Of a stretch of 64,000 nucleotides of DNA, positions 45,687 through 54,247 are shown one piece after another (positions within the stretch are counted from its first letter, which is position 1; every line of letters begins with the position of its first letter). The position numbers were made by a program, and so were the translations under genes. The notes below the pieces were generated by a model. The model had not been told where the DNA came from, did no database searches, and saw only the letters and a list, made by a program, of their open reading frames with translations. Where the stretch lies: contig NZ_CP060394.1 of the NCBI RefSeq assembly GCF_014274465.1, positions 3,348,001 through 3,412,000 on the forward strand. Direction: 5' to 3'. Origin of the DNA: Alloacidobacterium dinghuense (GTDB taxonomy: Bacteria > Acidobacteriota > Terriglobia > Terriglobales > Acidobacteriaceae).

Positions 45687-46754
45687 ATGATCGTAACCGA
45701 AGGCTTGAATCGGGAGGCGCTTCCGCAACCGGTGCTCGCGCCGCTCACTCGCGCGGCGATCTTTCTGGTCGTCTGCGTGAAGCCCGATCGTGAAAGCTAC
45801 GCAACCATGCGCTCGTTCTGCGGTGACCTCGGTGGGCTCATCCGAGCTGTTGAATTCCGCGATATTGAGGCCGGTCTTACTTGCGTCGTGGGCTTCGGTT
45901 CGGACACTTGGAACAAGCTATTCGGCAGTCCTCGACCAGCCGACCTTCATCCCTTTCGAGAGATCCGAGCGGGCGGACGCCATGCCGTCTCCACGCCAGG
46001 CGACGTATTTTTTCATGTTCGCGCCAAGCGAATGGATAGCTGTTTCGAGTTGGTAACGCAAATTATGCAAGGCATTGGAGAAGCTGTCTCGGCCGTCGAC
46101 GAGGTGCAAGGTTTCCGCTACTTCGATGATCGAGACCTGATCGGCTTCGTTGACGGAACGGAAAATCCAAGGGGCACGGCCGCTCTTGATGCCGCGCTCG
46201 TCGGCGAAGAAGACGCTCCGTTTGCCGGAGGCAGCTATGTTCTGGTCCAGAAATATCTTCACGATATGAAGAGTTGGAACGCTCTTTCTACTGAAGCTCA
46301 GGAACGCATTATTGGGCGCAAGAAGCTTTCCGACATTGAGTTAGACGATGCCGTCAAACCCACTTCGGCGCATAGCGCTTTGACCGTCATCGTCGAGGAC
46401 GGAAAAGAGGTCAAGATTCTAAGGGACAACATGCCCTTTGGACGACCCGGTTTCGGAGAATTCGGTACCTATTTCATCGGATACAGCCGTTCTCCGCGCG
46501 TCACAGAATTGATGCTTGAAAACATGTTTGTGGGGCGACCACCAGGCAACTACGACAGATTGCTGGACTTCAGCCGCCCAATCACCGGAAGCCTGTTCTT
46601 TGCACCGTCTGCGACGTTTCTCGAAAATATCGGAGATGAGCCTGCTGCCGTGGCAATCGCCGCTCCACCAGTGGAGTCCGACTCGTCTTCTGCCTCGCCC
46701 ATGCGGGACACATCACTTGGAATCGGATCGTTAAAAGGAGTGAAGGATGAATAA
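45687..46754 (+). CDS. DyP-type haem peroxidase with encapsulin cargo-loading peptide
   Basis: 355-residue dye-decolourising peroxidase. The distal Asp156 lies in GFVDGTENP, the proximal haem ligand His229 in the TSAHSAL segment, and Arg246 in LRDNMPFG. The C-terminus has a flexible Ser/Pro-rich linker and then DTSLGIGSLKG, matching the SLGIGSLKG-type targeting peptide of DyP cargo in family 1 encapsulins. It starts at ATG 45687 and overlaps the encapsulin gene by 8 bases, so both are translationally coupled. The enzyme uses H2O2 to oxidise bulky substrates inside the protein shell. The physiological substrate is unknown. Confidence 0.95.
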   Translation: MIVTEGLNREALPQPVLAPLTRAAIFLVVCVKPDRESYATMRSFCGDLGGLIRAVEFRDIEAGLTCVVGFGSDTWNKLFGSPRPADLHPFREIRAGGRHAVSTPGDVFFHVRAKRMDSCFELVTQIMQGIGEAVSAVDEVQGFRYFDDRDLIGFVDGTENPRGTAALDAALVGEEDAPFAGGSYVLVQKYLHDMKSWNALSTEAQERIIGRKKLSDIELDDAVKPTSAHSALTVIVEDGKEVKILRDNMPFGRPGFGEFGTYFIGYSRSPRVTELMLENMFVGRPPGNYDRLLDFSRPITGSLFFAPSATFLENIGDEPAAVAIAAPPVESDSSSASPMRDTSLGIGSLKGVKDE

Positions 46755-47562
46755 TCTCCATCGGGAGTTGGCACCAATTTCAGACGCAGCGTGGGCTCAG
46801 ATCGAAGAAGAGACCACGCGAACGCTCAAGCGGTATCTCGCCGGTAGGCGAGTCGTCGACGTACCCTCTCCAGGTGGATTAGATCTGCCGGGAGTCGCAA
46901 CCGGCCACTTGCTGACGATTGCGCCTCCAGCCGACGGCATCGCTGCAAGTCAGCGTGAGGTGAAGGCCCTCGTCGAACTGCGGGTACCCTTCGAACTTAC
47001 TCGGCAGGCGATCGATGATGTGGAGCGCGGTTCCGACGATTCCGATTGGCAGCCAGCCAAGGACGCGGCGATGAAGATGGCATTTGCTGAAGACCGCGCC
47101 ATCTTCAATGGTTATAGTGCAGCGAATATACAGGGCATTCGGGAAGGTACCAGCAATCCGGTCAAGACCTTACCCGCGGAAGTGCGTGAATACCCGGATG
47201 CTATTGCGCAGGCGCTGAGCCAATTGCGCATCGTTGGCGTGAATGGGCCTTACTCCGTTTTGCTTGGAGCGAAAGAGTACACAGAACTCTCTGAGACCCG
47301 CGATCATGGATATCCCCTGCTGGAACACGTCAAGCGCATTGTTGACGGAAACATCGTATGGGCGCCAGCCATTGATGGCGCCTTTGTGCTGACCACGCGA
47401 GGCGGCGATTTCGAACTCAATATCGGACAGGATGTTTCCATAGGCTATCTCAACCATACGGACGCCATCGTTCGACTGTATCTCCAGGAGACATTCACTT
47501 TCCGCGTACTGACAAGTGAGGCGTCGGTCGCACTTTCTTCATCCCAACAACCCTCCGCTTGA
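46747..47562 (+). CDS. encapsulin shell protein (family 1, linocin-M18-like)
   Basis: 271 residues of HK97 fold. Typical segments are NNLHRELAPISDAAWAQIEEE at the start, FELTRQAIDDVERGSDDSDW, AAMKMAFAEDRAIFNGY, GIREGTSNPV, GPYSVLLGAKEYTELSET and DVSIGYLNHTDAIVRLYLQETFTFRV at the end. It self-assembles into an icosahedral nanocompartment and captures cargo by the tail peptide of the DyP encoded just upstream. GGAG lies just before the ATG at 46747, inside the DyP reading frame. An internal SSSQQPSA tail is short. The genes form a classic two-gene encapsulin operon. Confidence 0.95.
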   Translation: MNNLHRELAPISDAAWAQIEEETTRTLKRYLAGRRVVDVPSPGGLDLPGVATGHLLTIAPPADGIAASQREVKALVELRVPFELTRQAIDDVERGSDDSDWQPAKDAAMKMAFAEDRAIFNGYSAANIQGIREGTSNPVKTLPAEVREYPDAIAQALSQLRIVGVNGPYSVLLGAKEYTELSETRDHGYPLLEHVKRIVDGNIVWAPAIDGAFVLTTRGGDFELNIGQDVSIGYLNHTDAIVRLYLQETFTFRVLTSEASVALSSSQQPSA

Positions 47563-47748
47563 TAGATATTCGCTTGGCTGCGCGATAAGCACGCAGCCGA
47601 GCCGACCCCAAAAGACGCTCTCCATTTCCGGATGTACAGCGCTTGCATCACCTCATAGCAGGCGAGCACTCTAGAATCAACGTTCAAGAGCTGAAGACAA
47701 TTCGCTCTCGTCCGGTGTTCTGCCAGGTCTAATATAGGGAGCAGCGTC

Positions 47749-48951
47749 ATGATGAAGTGCTTGTTCGTCGCAATGGCTTGCCTGTTGTTCGGAGCTAGCG
47801 GTGAGCCTGCACCTAATTCATCCATCGATACACATGTGCTCTCTCAGCCGTACGCACAATTTGGATTTGATGTGCTGCGGGAATTGGCGTCGAACAAGTC
47901 TGATCAGAACATTTTCGTTTCGCCCACCAACATCGCGGTTGCGTTGGCTATGACATCCAATGGCGCAAGCGGAGCGACTCGGCAGGCGATCCTACAAACT
48001 TTGCATGCAGACGGGCAACCCGTCGAGACCTTCAATGCTGCCAATCGTGCGCTTGAAGAGCAGATCGCCGGGACAACGGCCGTACAACTCTCCATGGCGA
48101 ATGCACTCTGGCTACAGCAAGATATTCCAGTAAACCCATCCTTTAGGCAGACACTCCAGGCTGCGTATAGCGCCCAAGCCGAAAATCTGGACTTTCGAAA
48201 GGCATCAGCGGTAGAAACGATCAATGCCTGGGTCGCCAAACACACCAATGATCGCATTCCAAAGATTCTCGATCAGGTTGATCCCTCGACCGTCGCATTA
48301 CTAACGAATGCAATTGCGTTCAAAGGTAAATGGACGATGCAGTTTGATCCGAAAGTCACGCAACCACATGACTTCAAAATGGCGAACGGCACCCTAAGTA
48401 AAGTGCAGATCATGCAACAGACTGCTGAATACGGGTACAGCAATGCTGAGGGGCTGGAAGCGATTCGTTTACCCTATGCCGACGGCACATTTGCGATGTA
48501 TGTGGTCTTACCCAAGAATGACACCGCAATGCAATCGTTTCTTCAACAATTGACTGCGGATGCATTTACGAAGATCGTGTCGTCCCTCCATCCACAACGG
48601 GGAACAATCGAGTTGCCGCGCTTCACGATTACATACGACGCGACACTGAATGCAATCTTGACGAAACTCGGTATGGGGAATGCCTTCAGCGATCACGCGA
48701 ATTTCGAAGGCATCTGCAAAGCTCCGCCTCACCTGAGAATCAGCGAAGTGCGACACGCCTCGTTCCTGAAGGTCGACGAGGAAGGAACCGAAGCTGCCGC
48801 TGCGACAAGCGTTGGCATTCGCGCCACAGCAATCAGAATCGAGCCACCACCCTTCCACATGGTTGTCGACCACCCATTCTTTCTCGCGATTCGCGACGAA
48901 CGGAATGGTCAAATCATCTTCACCGGCTCAATCGGAAAGCCCATAAGCTAG
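47749..48951 (+). CDS. serpin-family protease inhibitor
   Basis: 400 residues with an N-terminal signal (MMKCLFVAMACLLFGASG), which might alternatively be a lipobox at C11. Serpin landmarks are NIFVSPTNIAVALAMTSNGA, LTNAIAFKGKW, an LPKND region, and the signature HMVVDHPFFLAI. The hinge EEGTEAAAAT at residues 344-353 has the small-residue pattern of inhibitory serpins. Counting P15 as Gly346 places P1 near Thr360, with Arg358 at P3. It is predicted to trap a serine or cysteine protease at or outside the cell surface. It starts about 190 bases after the encapsulin gene on the same strand. Confidence 0.9.
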   Translation: MMKCLFVAMACLLFGASGEPAPNSSIDTHVLSQPYAQFGFDVLRELASNKSDQNIFVSPTNIAVALAMTSNGASGATRQAILQTLHADGQPVETFNAANRALEEQIAGTTAVQLSMANALWLQQDIPVNPSFRQTLQAAYSAQAENLDFRKASAVETINAWVAKHTNDRIPKILDQVDPSTVALLTNAIAFKGKWTMQFDPKVTQPHDFKMANGTLSKVQIMQQTAEYGYSNAEGLEAIRLPYADGTFAMYVVLPKNDTAMQSFLQQLTADAFTKIVSSLHPQRGTIELPRFTITYDATLNAILTKLGMGNAFSDHANFEGICKAPPHLRISEVRHASFLKVDEEGTEAAAATSVGIRATAIRIEPPPFHMVVDHPFFLAIRDERNGQIIFTGSIGKPIS

Positions 48952-49068
48952 CCAGACCTGAACGGGACTATGCAGGGAGGCGAAGAAAATCCTTTGCCAT
49001 GAATGAGAAATCCGGCCTCGAAGCACAGCTCTGAATAGTCGACTCGGAGCAAGTCCCATGGATTCATG

Positions 49069-49097
49069 TTGACATCCGACCCGAGAAATCCTATTCT
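49069..49097 (+). promoter_or_regulatory. sigma-70-like promoter of the PadR gene
   Basis: TTGACA at 49069-49074 and TATTCT at 49092-49097, 17-base spacer, just upstream of the PadR start at 49106. The transcript would have almost no leader. Confidence 0.5.
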
Positions 49098-49110
49098 CAT
49101 GTCGGATGAC
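49071..49110. promoter_or_regulatory. inverted-repeat operator candidate for PadR
   Basis: GACATCCGAC (49071-49080) and GTCGGATGAC (49101-49110) form an inverted repeat with 9 of 10 matching positions, flanking the -10 element and the start region. PadR proteins bind spaced inverted repeats at their own promoters; this is a likely autoregulation site. Confidence 0.5.
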
Positions 49111-49471
49111 GACCCAAAAGAGCAACGATGACCGTATCGCGCTGTTGCAGGGCACGCTGGACCTTCTCATTCTGAAAATTCTTGTCTTGGGACCACGCCA
49201 CGGTCAAGGCATAGCTCGATCCATACAGCGTCAATCGGAAGAAGTCTTTTTAGTCGACCATGGCTCACTCTATCTGGCTCTGCAGAGACTCGAAGACAAG
49301 AAGTGGATCAGCGCCAAGTGGGGAGTAAGCGAAAACAACCGCAAAGCAAGGTTCTATTCGCTGACAGCAAAAGGCCGCGAGCACCTCGTACAGAAGACGA
49401 GCGAATGGCAGCGGTTGACAAGAGCAATGGGCTTAATCCTGGATGGGGGACCGAGCGGCGAGGAGGTCTAA
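49106..49471 (+). CDS. PadR-family transcriptional regulator
   Basis: 121 residues. PadR winged-helix: LLQGTLDLLILKILVLGPRHGQGIARSIQ, then VDHGSLYLALQRLEDKKWI and NNRKARFYSLTAKGREHL. It is a dimeric ligand-sensing repressor. It stops 1 base before the ATG of the ADOP permease, a pairing seen repeatedly in acidobacterial genomes. ATG 49106 is preferred, as the promoter lies immediately upstream. Confidence 0.92.
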   Translation: MTTQKSNDDRIALLQGTLDLLILKILVLGPRHGQGIARSIQRQSEEVFLVDHGSLYLALQRLEDKKWISAKWGVSENNRKARFYSLTAKGREHLVQKTSEWQRLTRAMGLILDGGPSGEEV

Positions 49472-49472
49472 C

Positions 49473-52081
49473 ATGTTCAGACGTAGGCGGAATGCGGATG
49501 ATTTTGCTGCCGAGATCAAGGCGCATCTGGAACTCGAAGCCCATGAATTGCAAAGTGAAGGCCTGAGCGAGGATGAGGCGCGCCGCAGGGCAAGGATCGA
49601 GTTCGGCAATGTGCAGACGGCCCGAGAGCGCTTCTATCTGAGAGGCCACCTAGTGTGGTTGGACAATCTTGCCCGCGACATTAAGTTTGCCATTCGCCAG
49701 CTTGCGAGACACCCGGGGTTCACCGCCACTGCGATTCTCGTGCTGGCTCTGGGTATCGGTGCGAGTGTGGCCATCTTTGCTTTTGCGGATGCGGCACTAC
49801 TGGAACCGCTTCCGTACTCGAATCCCGCGCGCCTGATGTCAGTCAACGAAAGCAACGTTGAATCGCCGCTTTGGCCACTCTCGTATCCGGATTTTCTTGA
49901 CTGGCAAGCCCTGAACAAATCTTTCAGTTCGCTCTCTGCCTACGCTCCGAGCGGCTACCTTCTGCGCACCAACTCCGCCGTGGAGCCAGTGCAGGGTGTG
50001 CGCGTGAGCGGCGGCTTTTTTCAAACGCTCGGCGTGCATCCCATGCTGGGGCGTGACTTCTATCCTGGCGAGAACCGGCCGGGCGGTCCGAATGTGGCAA
50101 TACTGAGTTATGGAGCATGGCTCAATCGCTTTGGTGCTCAGCCGAACGTAGTCGGGCAGACGGTGGACCTGGACAATCACGCATATGCGATTATCGGCGT
50201 TTTGCCCCGATCATTTTCCTCGCATTCAGCGGTAACGCAGAATTCTGGGTGCCGGTCAATGAGTTGAGCCCTCACGAACACTCACGGACGTTCTATGCCT
50301 TTCTAGGAGTTGGTCGGCTGCGGGATGGGGTCACCGTCCAATCGGCGCAGGCTGAGATGATGGCAATCGCAAAGCAACTCCAGCGTCAATATGGCATTGT
50401 TGGTCGCGATTTGAGCGCAAATGTCGTGCCTCTCACGGAGATTGCTGTCGGCAATGTGCGGCCCATTCTATTGATGCTACTCGGCGGAGCCGGCCTCCTA
50501 TTGCTGATCGCGTGCGTCAACGTGGCTAGTCTTTTGCTGGTACGATCCGAAAGCCGCAGACGCGAAATCGCGGTGCGAGGCGCACTGGGCGCAACAAGAG
50601 CGCGGATGGTGCAGCAATTCCTCACTGAGGGACTCTTACTTGCCGCCATTGGGGACATTGCAGGCGTAATCGTTGCTGCGGGGCTCATGCGACTTCTGGC
50701 AAATCTGATTCCCAAGGATATGGCGTCCAATATGCCGTTTCTGGGAGGCGTTGGCTTAAACGCGCACACAGGCGCATTTGCCGCCGTTGTTGCCTTGCTG
50801 GCCGCTCTGTTGCTGGCGATCACCCCGGCACTGCGGCTTTCGTTTCAGAAGGTGCGTGATGGTCTGGCAGATGGGGATCGTGGCGCAGTGGGCCTGCTCT
50901 GGCGCAGGCTGGGAGCAAACCTCGTCGTCGTGGAATTAGCCATCGCGGTAGTGCTGCTGGCGGGCGCAGGACTGCTTGGGCAGAGTTTCTATCGCCTCTT
51001 ACACGTGCCACTAGGATTCGAGGCAGCCCACCTGGCAACTGTGCGCGTGATGGCGCCGGGCACAGCTTATAAAAGTGACGAACAGACAACTGGGCTTTTC
51101 CGGGACATCGGGCGCCGCATCTCAAGCCTGCCGGGCGTAGAGTCGACAGGCCTCACCAGCATGCTCCCTGTGGAATGTGACTGCCCGACCGATAGGATCC
51201 AGTTCCCGGGCAGGCCGTTTCACGGCGAACACAACGAAGTGAACGAGCGTCATGTGAGCGCGGAGTATCTGCCCACGCTCAAGGTGAGGCTCGTGCGAGG
51301 ACGCTTCTTTGCCGAAACAGACGACGCTTCGAAGCCCGGCGTAGCTCTGATCAATCAGGCATTGGCGCGAAAATATTTCCCTGGCCATGACCCCGTTGGC
51401 CAGAGGATAGCCGATGACGAGGGCGGGCGCGAAAGCGTGTGGGAGATCGTAGGCGTAATAGAAGATTTTCGCGAGGGCCCGCTTGATACCAACATCTTAC
51501 CTACGGAGTATTTCCCCCTCAGCCAGACGCGGGATCACTCTTTCAGTCTGGCAGTGCGCACATCCCAGGACGCAGGAGCGCTGCTGCCTGCATTGGTAAG
51601 CGCACTGCGCCAGATCGACCCTAACCTGGGAGTATCCGACGAGGCGACGATGGACGAGAAGATTGGCACTACGCAAGCGGCGCTGCTGCACCGCTTCTCG
51701 GCGTGGCTCGTGAGCGGATTCGCAGCGATGGCTCTGACACTTGGCGTAGTGGGGCTCTACGGAGTTATTGCTTACGCAGTAAGCCAGCGGACGCGCGAGA
51801 TAGGCGTGCGCATGGCGATGGGCGCGCAACGCAGCTCAGTTTACGCGCTCATCATCCGACAAGCGCTATGGCTGACCGTCACCGGGCTTGCCATCGGTCT
51901 GGTCTGTTCGATTGGAGCGTCGATGTTAATTCGCAAGCTGTTGTTTGGCGTAGAGGTGTGGGATGCATTCACTCTCGGTGGAGTGGCTTTCCTGCTCATG
52001 CTGGCGTCTATGGCGGCAAGCTTCCTGCCCGCGCGTCGCGCCGCATCTGTAAACCCTGTGGAGGCCCTACGCGCCGAGTAG
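49473..52081 (+). pseudogene. ADOP-type ABC permease with one frameshift
   Basis: The N-terminal part (ATG 49473) carries the ADOP helical segment (FRRRRNADDFAAEIKAHLELEAHEL), a first TM (FTATAILVLALGIGASVAIF) and the start of the MacB-PCD domain (VRVSGGFFQTLGVHPMLGRDF). It runs in frame to IIGVLPRSF, then shifts. Continuity resumes one base back at a four-T run (50214-50217) as FLAFSGNAEFWVPVN. It proceeds with two FtsX blocks (REIAVRGALGATRARM, REIGVRMAMGAQRSS), ending RAASVNPVEALRAE at 52081. Intact it would be about 870 residues. The rest reads well, so a recent mutation or a sequencing error is equally possible. No ATPase is nearby. Confidence 0.8.
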
Positions 52082-52222
52082 TTCCTGCTCTATAGCGCGG
52101 TTTGGAATGGTGACCCTTGGAAAACCGCAATGGTTGATGCTTATTTGCGAAACTCTAGACGTTGGCTTTCATATTGCTTAGAACTCGATCGATGGATCAA
52201 AAGGAACCCACCGAACTCGCCT

Positions 52223-53449
52223 TTACAACCTCCGGTGAAAGATAACCCCTTCCTTCATCACCAGAAGCAGATTCTTTTTCGGATTCGACAAGATGGTTAT
52301 ATCTTCAAGCGGCGAACCGTCGACCACGAGAAGATCCGCGATCGCACCTTCCGTGATCAGTCCCAAGCGTCCTTCCATGCCGACGAGTTTCGCCGCTACC
52401 GTGGTAGCGCTGGCCAGTATTTCTGCGGCAGGCAAAACACGAGCGCGAATGGAGAACTCTTCGCATTGTCGAACATGCGTTTCGCCGAGAAGATCGGTCC
52501 CGAAGGCGATGGAGACTCCTGCATCGCTCAGAATCGAGAGACTATCAATGCCAGCCTTCCTCACATGCTCGATCTTCGCAATCGAATCGGCTGGAAATCC
52601 CAACGACGGACCATCCTGTGCAAGCGCTTCGTACGTTACGAGTGTGGGCACCGCCACAGCCCCTGCCTTTGCGGCCATTTGTGCCGCATGAGCATCAATG
52701 AGATTGCAGTGTTCAAGTGAATGCACGCCGCATTCGAGCGCCCTGACGATTCCTTCCGCTGTGTAGAGATGCGCGGCAACATACGTCTTGGAATCGCGGG
52801 CTTCTTCGACAGCCACCTTCAATTCGTCCACCGTGTAGCCGTACCAGTTGATCGGATCCGTGGGGCTCGCCACACCTCCATTCGCCATCACTTTGATGAA
52901 AGCAGCTCCCTGGCGCAACTCCTGACGACAGGCAAGCCGCACTTCCTCTACCCCGTCGGCGACACGACCGAGCGCCCCGAAGTTGCTCCCCCATCGGGTC
53001 GCATCGTATGTGTCATACCTCGGGCGACTGTCTGAGTGCCCTCCTGTCTTCGACAGCGCCTTTCCGCAGACGATCAGTCTGGGGCCAGGCGTCAGCCCTT
53101 GCGCAACAGCCTCTGCTAGCGAATAGGGAGCACCGCCAAGATCGCGAACGGTTGTGAATCCCCGCTCCAGCATCCCCTTCATGATTTGCGCCGAACGCAA
53201 TACAGCGGTTGCCGCAGGCAATTGCGCATTCAAAGCCAGATTCATGGTGCTTGCAACGACGTGCACATGACAGTCAATCAGGCCCGGCATGACTGTCCGG
53301 CCTTTGACGTCGATCACCTGGCAATCTTTCGCGAACGATGATCTTGCTTCGGGGTCACGGATGATCCCGTCTTCGATCAGAATGTTTCCAGATCTTGGCT
53401 CGGGCGCCGTGGAGTCGATGATGGTCGCATTCAATAGCAGTGTCTGCAT
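52223..53449 (-). CDS. amidohydrolase-family protein (Xaa-Pro dipeptidase-like)
   Basis: 408 residues, no signal peptide visible, so cytosolic. Amidohydrolase motifs: GRTVMPGLIDCHVHV (metal His-x-His), FIKVMANGG (likely the carboxylated Lys), YVAAHLYTAEGI and HSLEHCNL His ligands, and FGTDLLGETH (Asp). It resembles the imidazolonepropionase-like amidohydrolases, several of which cleave Xaa-Pro or Xaa-Arg/Lys dipeptides. It ends LLVMKEGVIFHRRL. It is on the minus strand, divergent from the Tat protein/amidase genes with an AT-rich promoter region between. Confidence 0.88.
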   Translation of the reverse strand: MQTLLLNATIIDSTAPEPRSGNILIEDGIIRDPEARSSFAKDCQVIDVKGRTVMPGLIDCHVHVVASTMNLALNAQLPAATAVLRSAQIMKGMLERGFTTVRDLGGAPYSLAEAVAQGLTPGPRLIVCGKALSKTGGHSDSRPRYDTYDATRWGSNFGALGRVADGVEEVRLACRQELRQGAAFIKVMANGGVASPTDPINWYGYTVDELKVAVEEARDSKTYVAAHLYTAEGIVRALECGVHSLEHCNLIDAHAAQMAAKAGAVAVPTLVTYEALAQDGPSLGFPADSIAKIEHVRKAGIDSLSILSDAGVSIAFGTDLLGETHVRQCEEFSIRARVLPAAEILASATTVAAKLVGMEGRLGLITEGAIADLLVVDGSPLEDITILSNPKKNLLLVMKEGVIFHRRL

Positions 53450-53789
53450 AATACTCGATCCCCTGGAGTTTTGAAATTACCCGGTGAACCGTGATCGCAT
53501 CAGAACCGCGTTTATAATTCCCGCGATTATAGCGAGCGTACTTTCTTGCTTGGCTATGACCTTCACCGCTTGCATCGATCAGAACGCATCTTTTTGCATG
53601 AGGCGTCCCGACTCGCATCAGATGATAACTAAGCGTTCGGTGTCGATGTCCCCTATGAGGTTCTTAAATATACGTTGACATGAATTTATTATTGTATATA
53701 ATTCTGTTCAATTTATTGCCTACTTCAACCCTCCTGCAATTTGTGTCAGCACTGCAGACTAACGATCTGAAGGAGCGAAGCTCATCGAA
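53450..53789. other. intergenic region with strong promoter, 340 bases
   Basis: Separates the amidohydrolase and the Tat protein genes. Its right half (53660-53720) is much more AT-rich than its surroundings and holds a near-consensus promoter, listed separately. I see no coding sequence; a minus-strand frame at 53355-53618 overlaps the amidohydrolase start and lacks supporting features. Confidence 0.5.
53675..53702 (+). promoter_or_regulatory. near-perfect sigma-70 promoter for the Tat protein/amidase genes
   Basis: TTGACA at 53675-53680 and TATAAT at 53697-53702, both exact consensus, with a 16-base spacer in an AT-rich stretch. The predicted start is near 53709, about 80 bases before the next gene. 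Confidence 0.7.
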
Positions 53790-54182
53790 ATGCATATTCG
53801 TGATGAAGAGCGCCGCAACGATGGTGCGGTAACTCGAAGAAGGTTTGCCGGCAGTTTGGTTGCGGGCCTTGCTGGCACTCTTTGTCCGATCGCCGATGGG
53901 CAAACGGCGAAGGATGGGGAGGCAGAAGCAAATATAGGTTTGAAACCAGATGATATGTCCGTTGCAGATTGGGATGAAGTCCGTGCGAGATACTCGAACG
54001 TCTTAAGGGTTTATGGACAAAGGCTCTCCCTAGAGGAGAAGCGGAAGACCGTAGAAATTCTCGCCACCAACCAACACATGCTCGCATCGATCAGATCGTT
54101 CGTGGTCCAAAATGGGGACGTATCAGCGTGCACGCTGCGAGTCTATGACGCAAATCAGCCATCAGCCGACAAACAAGTCTAA
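53790..54182 (+). CDS. small Tat-signal protein of unknown function
   Basis: 130 residues: MHIRDEERRNDGAVTRRRFAGSLVAGLAGTL gives a twin-arginine (RRRFAG) export signal. The mature part (LKPDDMSVADWDEVRARYSNVLRVYGQRLS, then EKRKTVEILATNQHM) is short and helical with no recognised domain. It lies 65 bases before the amidase on the same strand and behind a near-perfect promoter, so both are likely co-transcribed. It may escort or bind a partner enzyme at the periplasm; unproven. Confidence 0.65.
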   Translation: MHIRDEERRNDGAVTRRRFAGSLVAGLAGTLCPIADGQTAKDGEAEANIGLKPDDMSVADWDEVRARYSNVLRVYGQRLSLEEKRKTVEILATNQHMLASIRSFVVQNGDVSACTLRVYDANQPSADKQV

Positions 54183-54247
54183 ATAGCTTTCGCAAAGGCA
54201 CGCGTTTCTTATAGCGAATTCAGTTCAGCAGGTTTCTAGAGGGCTCC

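Noticed and set aside
52130-52720. A 196-residue plus-strand frame
   Set aside because: It overlaps the amidohydrolase 3' end in antisense; the true minus-strand product has complete metal-site motifs.
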